DNA of 35,726 nt from Candidatus Rifleibacteriota bacterium (GTDB lineage Bacteria > Vulcanimicrobiota > Xenobia > Xenobiales > Xenobiaceae), in contig CAAGRW010000019.1 of the NCBI GenBank assembly GCA_900772775.1, forward strand, positions 1 through 35,726, given 5' to 3'. Within the stretch, counting starts at the first letter, position 1, and every line of letters starts with the position of its first letter. A program made the position numbers and the translations under genes. Of this stretch, positions 24,484 through 31,422 are shown one piece after another. The notes under the pieces were generated by a model that saw only the letters and a program-made list of their open reading frames with translations, made no database searches and had not been told where the DNA came from.

Positions 24484-24523
24484 AAATAAAAATTGCCGCA
24501 GATTTTTTTTGACTGCGGCAATT
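24484..24523 (-). terminator. Terminator of the signalling-cluster 3' end
   Basis: AATTGCCGCAG (24491-24501) pairs with CTGCGGCAATT (24513-24523); a TTTTTATTTT tract follows on the minus strand. It lies just beyond the helical-repeat protein stop, before the tRNA-Gln promoter. Confidence 0.9.
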
Positions 24524-24528
24524 ATCTA

Positions 24529-26424
24529 CTATTCGCTTATTTGTTCTTCAGAAGAGTCGCCTGTGACAAGGTTTGAATCGGTTGAAGACGGGACTTGTGG
24601 CTCATCTTCAGTCTTATCAGGAAGACCAAGATCTTTAAGTTTAGACAATAAACGCAAATCGTCTACGCTTGTGTAGCACTCTTTGAAGTTTTTTAACACT
24701 AAAGTGGCACTCACCGAAGGGCCTTCTTTGATAATTAATTGGCTGAGAAAACGCAGGGCAGGCAAATTATGTGGATGCTCTCGCATAATGAGAAAGACAG
24801 CCAAAAGTGCTCTAGCGTAGTTTTCTTGCTCGTCTTTCGGTTGTAAGAAAGACATTTCGGCTTTCAATAAATGGTAGTCTGTCGAGCCAAAGCTGCGTGG
24901 TTCGGCTAGAGTATCAAATAATTGATCTATAGGTGCGGGCATTCCCTCGATGTGATTATCTTGCTCATATTTTTTCAAGTTTTTCAGAGCTAAATCTAAA
25001 TATTCTTGAGCTTCTTTATGCTTATTAAGTTTTTGTGAAGCCAGATAAGCTTTAAAATGCCACCAGGCTTCTTCCAAAGCGGAATCGAAAGCGACATCGT
25101 AGGTGCCTTGACGGATAGTGCGTTTGGCCAAAGCTAAAGCATCTTCTGCTTGATCTAAATCCATATGCAATTGCCAAATAGCTCTATCTATAGTATTGGG
25201 GCCGGACAGATGAAGTATAGACAGATTCATAATAAGACCGGCCAGAGTGGATTGAGCGCTGTCATTTTCAATTTCGCCACCGGAAATTTCATCAAGCTCT
25301 TCAATGGGTTGCCAAGAAAGTTTTTCTGCTCTTTCTAGATACAGCAGAGCTTGGCGCTTTTGACCTGCACACAAGCAAGCATCGGCAGCCAAAATTTGCA
25401 TATACTTTATATCGTGATAAGAATTGGCAGCGTCTTTCAGATTTTTTAAGTGCAAATCCAAAATATCCGGATCAGGCTCATATTTTCCTTGCTCATATAA
25501 ACTTGTAATGTATGAAATAACACTTATATAAGCTTTAACGCCGTCTGTATACCATAAAGGTAAAGCATTTTTGGACAATTTACTGAGTTCGCTTATACAT
25601 CGCAAGGCCTTTACTGTACGGTGGTTGGCTAAAAAGAGTAAAGAGGCTTCCAACACGAGATAGGGAGTAAAAATATCTACTGTATTTATTTTAGCCAGCA
25701 AATTGGCAGCCGATACGCCTTTTCCCAGAGATTGTTCAAAGTAGGCTCTGCCGAAAGTTAAGTCTACTTCTGTGTAGCGTTGCAAATTGTAGGCTTCTGA
25801 CTCTTTGGCACATTGACGCAAGCAAATGAATGCTGCTCTGTTGGCACCGGCCATTTCCAAAGTTTTGGCCAAAGAAATGGAAGTACTGACTCTGGCATCG
25901 GCATACTTGGCAATATCGGGCATTTTGGCCAAAGCTTCACGTCCCATCAAAGCTGAAGAGCAAACATCAAAGTCGCGAGTAACCATGCAACCAATACTGC
26001 AAAGTTGCCAAGAGGGCTCGCTATGCATAGCTTTTTTGATGCATAGTTTGGCCAATTTGGGATCGCTGCGTTTTTTTATACCTGCAGCGAAAATATTGGC
26101 AAAATGAGATTGAGGCTGGAATTTTAAATAAAGATCAGCAATTTTATCAAAGAAAGAGTGTAAGTTGCGCACACTTTGAGCCGATTCAACTTCGTCGAGA
26201 TTAATGGCAGCACAAACTAAGGTCTGATTGTAAGCTAAAAAACGCGGTGCTGCTTCCATAATACGCTTGAAACAACTTTGGGCTTGTTCTAAATCGCCTT
26301 CTTTTACTAGCTCGCTGAAAACATAATTGATACGTCGCCTAATCAATAATTTGAAATAGATCCAAGCAAAGAATAAAACAATAATAGAAACTATAATGGC
26401 AATTGCAATAAAGAGAATTTTCAT
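24529..26424 (-). CDS. Membrane-anchored helical-repeat (TPR-like) protein
   Basis: 631 residues. One N-terminal membrane helix (4-25) is followed by RRR, so the bulk should be cytoplasmic by the positive-inside rule. From about residue 30 to 590 it is almost wholly helical with TPR-like pair spacing, e.g. LVKEGDLEQAQSCFKRIMEAAPRF (about 40-63) and several 'ALLYLERAEKLSWQP'-type helices. The tail (about 600-631) is acidic and Ser-rich (EDEPQVPSSTDSN...). TPR-type proteins act as binding scaffolds; partners are unknown. No strong SD is seen before the ATG. It follows the repeat-tailed lipoprotein gene after a terminator, so it is likely a separate transcription unit. Repeat assignment is by pattern, not by a profile. 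Confidence 0.75.
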   Translation of the reverse strand: MKILFIAIAIIVSIIVLFFAWIYFKLLIRRRINYVFSELVKEGDLEQAQSCFKRIMEAAPRFLAYNQTLVCAAINLDEVESAQSVRNLHSFFDKIADLYLKFQPQSHFANIFAAGIKKRSDPKLAKLCIKKAMHSEPSWQLCSIGCMVTRDFDVCSSALMGREALAKMPDIAKYADARVSTSISLAKTLEMAGANRAAFICLRQCAKESEAYNLQRYTEVDLTFGRAYFEQSLGKGVSAANLLAKINTVDIFTPYLVLEASLLFLANHRTVKALRCISELSKLSKNALPLWYTDGVKAYISVISYITSLYEQGKYEPDPDILDLHLKNLKDAANSYHDIKYMQILAADACLCAGQKRQALLYLERAEKLSWQPIEELDEISGGEIENDSAQSTLAGLIMNLSILHLSGPNTIDRAIWQLHMDLDQAEDALALAKRTIRQGTYDVAFDSALEEAWWHFKAYLASQKLNKHKEAQEYLDLALKNLKKYEQDNHIEGMPAPIDQLFDTLAEPRSFGSTDYHLLKAEMSFLQPKDEQENYARALLAVFLIMREHPHNLPALRFLSQLIIKEGPSVSATLVLKNFKECYTSVDDLRLLSKLKDLGLPDKTEDEPQVPSSTDSNLVTGDSSEEQISE

Positions 26425-26536
26425 AATTTAGTACAAAAAAACAATAATAACGGCAAAATATAACGCTTTTAATATACTAACAAACGAAAAGGCTGTAAAG
26501 GGGCAAAATCTGATTGGGAATAGGCGATGGACTGCG

Positions 26537-26576
26537 AAAAAAACAGCCGCGATTTTGTAGTAAAAACGGGCTGTTT
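26537..26576 (-). terminator. Terminator of the repeat-tailed lipoprotein gene
   Basis: AAACAGCC (26541-26548) pairs with GGCTGTTT (26569-26576) and gives a minus-strand U-tract. The 160-base gap 26425-26585 holds nothing else recognised. Confidence 0.8.
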
Positions 26577-26585
26577 AGGCAAATA

Positions 26586-27230
26586 TTATTTAGATTTTGT
26601 AGTTGTTGCTGTCGGAGTTTGTCCTTGAGCTGGAGCCGGTTGCGCTGTCGGAGCTTGTCCTTGAGCTGGAGCAGGTTGTGCTGCCGGAGCTTGTCCTTGA
26701 GCTGGAGCCGGTTGCGCTGCCGGAGCTTGTCCCTGAGCTGGAGCCGGTTGCGCTGCTGGGGCTTGCCCCTGAGCTGGAGCTGGTTGTTGAGGAGTTTGAA
26801 TTTCCGTTTCCGGCAGAGTGTCTATAGCTTTAAGCACTTCTTCTAATGAAGAATCCAGGCCGGTGAGGGAAGGAATAGAGGGGATAACTTGTTTAGCTAC
26901 TTCCAGAGAGTCGCGAACCGCTTGAGATTTTTGCTCTTTGGTGGTCATCATATCGCTTATAGCTGACATAGTTTTGTCAAAGCTGGTTTTAAGCATATCA
27001 AGCTTAGTTTTATCTACTCCCTGTTGGTCGTAGGTGCGATCTACACATTGAATGCAATAGCTCATAGCTTCTGTCGCGGCGTTGTGTGGAGCATTGGGAT
27101 CGCGTTTATCATCTACTTGCCCGGAAGCTGCCGGAGGGGCACCGGGAGTTTGAGGAGAGTTGCTCGGCTGGCTAGAGCAAGCTGCTGAGGCAACAGCCAA
27201 AAATAGGAGAGCACAACACAATTTTTTCAT
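26586..27230 (-). CDS. Lipoprotein with 12-residue Pro/Ala/Gln repeat tail
   Basis: 214 residues. A signal ends in SAAC (Cys18), so it is a lipoprotein. A short Pro/Ser linker leads to a helical central part (about 50-140) with two Cys close together (YCIQCVD); no family recognised. The C-terminus (about 147-205) is a tandem repeat of PAPAQGQAPAAQ, about 4.8 copies, ending in a Thr/Lys-rich tip. Such Pro/Ala tails span or contact the cell wall. The tail resembles in composition the AQTAAP tail of the stalk protein at 22587-24170, though the unit length differs. It is the last gene before a terminator, 32 bases after the YfhO-type gene. Function unknown. Confidence 0.82.
   Translation of the reverse strand: MKKLCCALLFLAVASAACSSQPSNSPQTPGAPPAASGQVDDKRDPNAPHNAATEAMSYCIQCVDRTYDQQGVDKTKLDMLKTSFDKTMSAISDMMTTKEQKSQAVRDSLEVAKQVIPSIPSLTGLDSSLEEVLKAIDTLPETEIQTPQQPAPAQGQAPAAQPAPAQGQAPAAQPAPAQGQAPAAQPAPAQGQAPTAQPAPAQGQTPTATTTKSK
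26617..26790. repeat. 36-bp tandem repeat, about 4.8 units
   Basis: Units start at 26617, 26653, 26689, 26725 and 26761 (core CTTGAGCTGGAGCCGGTTG). They encode the PAPAQGQAPAAQ repeats and differ at a few positions, so the array is slightly diverged. Confidence 0.95.
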
Positions 27231-27262
27231 ATTTTTTTAGGGTACCTTTCTTGTGGTAATCT

Positions 27263-29671
27263 TCAGCGGCAAACTTCGGAACTGAGCGCTTTTTTCTTGC
27301 AAAAGACGGCCTTTGCTTGCCTGAAGCTTATCCAGGCTTGCCACAATAACAGGAAGAGGCCAGTCAAGCTAGCTAGACAACCCCAATAGAAGGTTTGGGG
27401 TATAAAACTAAATTTTACTGTATGATGTCCGGGAGGAACTAGGCAACCCATAAAAGACAAATTGGCTCGGAAAATCGTCAGTTCTTTTCCATTCAATTTA
27501 GCTTGCCAAGCTGGATAACGATTTTCTGTAAACAGTAAAGCTCTTTCTTGAGTTGTATTTACGTCTAATTCCAGCTCTAGAGAAGTGTCTTTTATGATGT
27601 GGCAATATTCGTTATTTTGCAAGGGCAAGATCTTTGTCTGATTTTGAGGCGGTTTGGAAGAAAAATTGTAAAATTTAGTTCGTCGTTCGCTTTCTTCGTG
27701 TAAAGCTGCAAAGTCGCCGTCTTCTATTCTCTGACCGTAATCGAGCAAAAATGCATAGGCAGGCATAGTGGGGACACCTTTAACGTATGAAGAGGCTAAA
27801 TAGGCGCGTGGTTTGGGTTCATTAATTTTATATACGCGCAGAGGATCGGCTAAGCCGGGCAATTCTGTTTCGCCTACTTCTTCATAGGGAGTGAGATCGG
27901 AGTCCACTGCTTCTTCAAAAACTAGGAGATGGCTGACGTTTTGCAATTTGTAAAGGATTCGGCTTTTACGATCTAAGCGAATGAGCTTTTGTCCATCTTT
28001 TTGGCCAAAGCTCAAAGAGCTTATCGAGTCATTTTGTAAGGCGTCATAATCGGTTAAGCACATGCCGCCTTCGAAAATGGTGCGGTTAATATTTTGCTTT
28101 ATGCCCCAGAAGACAGCCGAATCCGGAGATAGTGAGTGAAATAGTGAAATTATGGCCGCTTGACAATTCTTCCAGCCGCGGTTTTGCACTAAGGCGGCCC
28201 AGTGGTTTTGCACAGTAGGGGTAGCCAAGCGAGAAGCTTGAGAACACATGTCTGCCGTAAGGGGACGGGCAAAGATTGCGGTTGGCAAGTAAGTTACGTA
28301 GGTGTTGGTTGTCCAATAAAAATTGGCCCAAATTGCAACTAACAACGCTATTGAGGCTATACTGCGAGCGCGTGAAGGCCATTTCTGTGGCCATTTGTCC
28401 AACAGAGCTTCAAAACCGCAGCCCATCCACAGAGCGGCCATAGTGCCAAAGGGTATAAGAAAGCGCGCCGGAAAGCGAAAGAGGCTGAAGCCTGGGCATA
28501 GCTTCCAAGGCAGCCAGTACAAATATCCCTGAGGGCCCATAGCCAATACTAAGAAAATGAGGGTTGCTGCGACTACCTCCCAGGGCAAATGGCGACGGCG
28601 CCACAAAGAATAGGGCAGTAAGAGCAGCGCCGCCCAGCCGAGGTAGGGCATAGATTCCCAAAAGACGCCTTCAGTTATAATGTTGCGCTTTAATTCGGCT
28701 GCCGATGAGACAGCGGCGGGATTGCCAAACATAAAAGGATCAAAAAACAACTTAAAATGTTCCCAAGTGAAAGGAAACATTTTAAGTGAATCCCAACTGT
28801 AAACGTGGCCGCGACTAGATTGAGCCGCCAGTTCGGCAGTGGGTAAAAGTTGCAAGCCGCTGAGAGTGACGCTGATTAAAGCGCCTAAAAGTAAAGCTTT
28901 GGCTATGGGCCAAGAAATTTGCCAAAAGTTCCGGCGCGTAGCGATTAAACGTTTGAGCCAGAGTAAGCAAGCATAAGTTAAAGCGCTCAGGCCGCAAACA
29001 CAAGTTGCGTGAGGATGGCCGGCTAAAATTTGCATAGTCCAGCACAGAGCTAAAAGAATGAGGCCGCCTCTGTAGGCTAAAGATGCTGAACAAATTTGGT
29101 TTTCAGAGGCGGTAGAGGCAGACTCATTAGCTGTGGGAATATAGGTGCAAATAAGCTTAATGGCACTAAAAGAGAGCGGCAACCAAACGGCAACTTGGAG
29201 CATATTTAGGTGCTTGAGCCTGAAGACAAGGATGGGACTAAAAGCTATAGTTAAAGCTGTTAAAGCACTGGCCCAACGGGAAAGACCATGAACACGTCCC
29301 AAGACATAGCCTCCGAAGGCGGCCCAGGCCAAGGACGATACAATGCTTAAATTGGAAGCCCAAGCTACAGAGAAAAATAGAAAAAGGGGCAGCGTGGTGG
29401 GATAAAATACGCCGGCTTGGCCTTCAGCCAGAAGGGGAAAACCACAGCCGATTTGTGGACTCCAAAAAGGTAAATTGCCCTCTTTTACAGCTTGAGCTGC
29501 CAAATATCGTAGAGGCAAATTCATATCTAACAAATCGGAACCTGTGTAGTCTCCTGCATAAATTAGACTGGAAGTAAGCCAAGCTGGGGCAAACAAGAAG
29601 GCTGAGGCTGCCAAGGAAAATAGCAAAGCCAGTCCATATTCGAGTAAGTATGGTTTAAGTTTAGCGTACAT
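27263..29671 (-). CDS. YfhO-type multi-pass membrane protein
   Basis: 802 residues with many membrane helices, one at the N-terminus (about 14-36), a cluster of about ten through residue 470, and one near the C-terminus (about 765-790). The N-terminal pattern GDYTGSDLLDMNLPLRYLAAQAVKEGNLPFWSPQIGCGFPLLAEGQAGVFYP is characteristic of the bacterial YfhO family, GT-C-type membrane proteins linked to glycosylation of envelope polymers in other bacteria. The extra-membrane part (about 480-760) ends with the family-typical 'NRYPAWQAKLNGKELTIFRANLSFMGCLVPPGHHTVKFSFIP'. Its start overlaps the cofD stop by 11 bases (translational coupling). The sugar donor and acceptor are unknown; the neighbourhood suggests an envelope role. 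Confidence 0.87.
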   Translation of the reverse strand: MYAKLKPYLLEYGLALLFSLAASAFLFAPAWLTSSLIYAGDYTGSDLLDMNLPLRYLAAQAVKEGNLPFWSPQIGCGFPLLAEGQAGVFYPTTLPLFLFFSVAWASNLSIVSSLAWAAFGGYVLGRVHGLSRWASALTALTIAFSPILVFRLKHLNMLQVAVWLPLSFSAIKLICTYIPTANESASTASENQICSASLAYRGGLILLALCWTMQILAGHPHATCVCGLSALTYACLLWLKRLIATRRNFWQISWPIAKALLLGALISVTLSGLQLLPTAELAAQSSRGHVYSWDSLKMFPFTWEHFKLFFDPFMFGNPAAVSSAAELKRNIITEGVFWESMPYLGWAALLLLPYSLWRRRHLPWEVVAATLIFLVLAMGPQGYLYWLPWKLCPGFSLFRFPARFLIPFGTMAALWMGCGFEALLDKWPQKWPSRARSIASIALLVAIWANFYWTTNTYVTYLPTAIFARPLTADMCSQASRLATPTVQNHWAALVQNRGWKNCQAAIISLFHSLSPDSAVFWGIKQNINRTIFEGGMCLTDYDALQNDSISSLSFGQKDGQKLIRLDRKSRILYKLQNVSHLLVFEEAVDSDLTPYEEVGETELPGLADPLRVYKINEPKPRAYLASSYVKGVPTMPAYAFLLDYGQRIEDGDFAALHEESERRTKFYNFSSKPPQNQTKILPLQNNEYCHIIKDTSLELELDVNTTQERALLFTENRYPAWQAKLNGKELTIFRANLSFMGCLVPPGHHTVKFSFIPQTFYWGCLASLTGLFLLLWQAWISFRQAKAVFCKKKALSSEVCR

Positions 29672-30722
29672 GGGAAGGCAATTCCTTGAGTAACAAAGAG
29701 GCTAAAGCCCGGCGTTGCGCTGCCGAGGACAATTCCAGATTGGCCAAAACACTATCGATATTCATCTCTAGAAGTGGTTTTCGTAAATGATCGTCTTGAG
29801 GATCAAGAAAGAATTTGTCTATTAAACCAAAGTATAGTTTGGCCAATCCAAGTGCGGAAACGGGCAAGTTCGCTGCTTGGAGCATGGCGCTGAGAGGCCC
29901 TTTGAAAGCTCGGTTTCCTACTAAAGGGCTGACGGCAATTTTGTAAGCAGAGCTATTTTGTACAGCTTGTTTTACGCCGGGCAAACTCAGAATGGGCAAC
30001 AAACTTACAAAAGGATTGGAAGGAGCTAGCACTATAAGCTCAGCTTCGGCAATAAGCTCCAAGAGGCCGGGCAAAGGCTGGGCCGTTTCCAAGCCGCGAT
30101 AGGTAAAACTCTGAGCTGTAGCTTGAGCTCGGCCTTTAACAAAGTATTCTTGGAAAGGCAGGGCACCTTGGGGAGTATGCACATAAGTGGCAACTTCGTC
30201 TAAAGACATAGGCCACAGACAAGGGCGTAAGCCTACGCCTAGACAGAGGCGGCGACTAACTTGAGCTAAGTTGAATCCAAGGCCGAGCCAGTAGGTCCTT
30301 TGTAAACTCAAGGCCAGATCGGCGTCGCCTACATTAAACCAAGTGGGATTGTCCGGCCAGCGTTTCAACATGCTTAAAGCTGACCAAGTATCACCTTTGA
30401 GGCCCCAGCCCTGTTCTTCACTATTTAGTTCAGCCAGCGTATAAAGATTTGTATCCAGATCGGGACATATTTTTAGTCCCATCCATTTGAGGTCGTCGCC
30501 TGTATTGACCACAATATGTAGTGGTAAAGCTGCACTGTAAGCTGGAACAATTTGGGCTGAATCATTGTTGGCAGCCATATTTCTTTCTGGCAAGTTACTC
30601 TTGTAGTATAAATCGTAGAAGCCCTTGGCCAAGCGGGCTCCTCCTACGCCGCCAGCTAAAATAAGCGTGCGTGGTAATTTATAACCGGCCGAGGTTGGTT
30701 CTTGTGTTTCCGAAGCGGACAA
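29661..30722 (-). CDS. cofD: CofD-type 2-phospho-L-lactate transferase (F420 pathway)
   Basis: 353 residues. It carries the CofD signature throughout: LILAGGVGGARLAKGF (about 20-35), VVNTGDDLKWMGLKICPDLDTNLYTLA, the GWGLKGDTWSAL and NVGDADLALSLQRTYW segments, PFQEYFVKGRAQ and LVLAPSNPFVSLLPIL, with AVSPLVGNRAFKGP later. CofD transfers a phospho-lactyl or phosphoenolpyruvyl group to the deazaflavin Fo, building coenzyme F420. No other F420 gene (fbiC, cofE, cofC) is here. It is a full-length match, so an intact enzyme is likely. Start TTG 30722, six bases after the FHA gene stop; the FHA 3' end carries GGAG. It overlaps the downstream YfhO-type gene, so all three are in one mRNA. Confidence 0.92.
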   Translation of the reverse strand: MSASETQEPTSAGYKLPRTLILAGGVGGARLAKGFYDLYYKSNLPERNMAANNDSAQIVPAYSAALPLHIVVNTGDDLKWMGLKICPDLDTNLYTLAELNSEEQGWGLKGDTWSALSMLKRWPDNPTWFNVGDADLALSLQRTYWLGLGFNLAQVSRRLCLGVGLRPCLWPMSLDEVATYVHTPQGALPFQEYFVKGRAQATAQSFTYRGLETAQPLPGLLELIAEAELIVLAPSNPFVSLLPILSLPGVKQAVQNSSAYKIAVSPLVGNRAFKGPLSAMLQAANLPVSALGLAKLYFGLIDKFFLDPQDDHLRKPLLEMNIDSVLANLELSSAAQRRALASLLLKELPSHVR

Positions 30723-30728
30723 TTTATT

Positions 30729-31415
30729 TTATTGCTCCATGTCTGAGTGATCGCGAGGATTCCAAACTTGGGTGCTGGGATGGCCCACTGGAATAGTGGG
30801 GATGGTGTGTACTTCTGTATCCAGACCGAGACTTTGAGGATCGATAGGTTGCATATTGGACACGGGCTCGGGACCGTTTTGAGGAACGGGACGGCGCGGC
30901 CCTTCAAACGTCAAGTTGACGTCTCCCAAAGTGATAACGTCTCCTTCAGCCAAGAGCACCTCATCAATGCGCTGTCCATTTACAAAAGTGCCGTTACTGC
31001 TGCCCAAATCGCGTACACGCCAACCTTCTGCCGAGCGTACTACTTCTGCATGACGGCGAGAAATAGAATCGTTGCACAGAAGAATATCGGAAGAAATATC
31101 GCGTCCGATAATAATTTGTTCTTTGTTTATGGGATAAGGGGAACGGGCCACTACTCCAGCTGGCTTAAGCCAAGCCCATTGCTGTTGTAAAGAAGGATCT
31201 GGCTCGCTGGTTTCGTCGGCAATTTTTTTTAGTTTGTGAGAGACGCCGTAGAAGATGACCGTACCAAACAAGGCTACAAACAGCGACAGTATGATAATAA
31301 CCAACATACTGTGCGGCAAGTTCAGAGCTTGGGCTAAACTCGGTGCGATTATCAGACCGAAGGCCAGGCTGGTCATAAAAGCAACCAGACAGTATAGAAT
31401 GTGCTTAAAAACCAT
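30729..31415 (-). CDS. Membrane FHA-domain protein
   Basis: 228 residues. Two membrane helices (about 7-29 and 36-58) anchor it, and a cytoplasmic FHA domain (about 103-170) reads phosphothreonine: IIIGRDISSDILLCNDSISRRHAEVV, then DLGSSNGTFVNGQRIDEVLLAEGDVITLG. The conserved Arg (GRD), Ser-Arg-x-His and Asn (NGTFVNG) that contact phosphothreonine are all present. The tail (about 172-228) is a disordered Pro/Gln/Asn segment. It lies 7 bases after the active-looking Ser/Thr kinase gene, and its SD (GAGGAG) overlaps that gene's end, so the two are translationally coupled. The likely job is to bind a threonine phosphorylated by that kinase. Confident in the domain; the partner is inference. Confidence 0.92.
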   Translation of the reverse strand: MVFKHILYCLVAFMTSLAFGLIIAPSLAQALNLPHSMLVIIILSLFVALFGTVIFYGVSHKLKKIADETSEPDPSLQQQWAWLKPAGVVARSPYPINKEQIIIGRDISSDILLCNDSISRRHAEVVRSAEGWRVRDLGSSNGTFVNGQRIDEVLLAEGDVITLGDVNLTFEGPRRPVPQNGPEPVSNMQPIDPQSLGLDTEVHTIPTIPVGHPSTQVWNPRDHSDMEQ

Positions 31416-31422
31416 CTTATAG

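Noticed and set aside
26617..26790. CRISPR array
   Set aside because: 36-bp units are contiguous and coding, with no unique spacers.
26514..26846. Plus-strand frames over the 36-bp repeats
   Set aside because: Shadows of the lipoprotein repeats; no start signal.
27263..29671. Oligosaccharyltransferase or mannosyltransferase naming for the YfhO-type gene
   Set aside because: The N-terminal and C-terminal motifs fit YfhO better; enzyme activity cannot be claimed from sequence.
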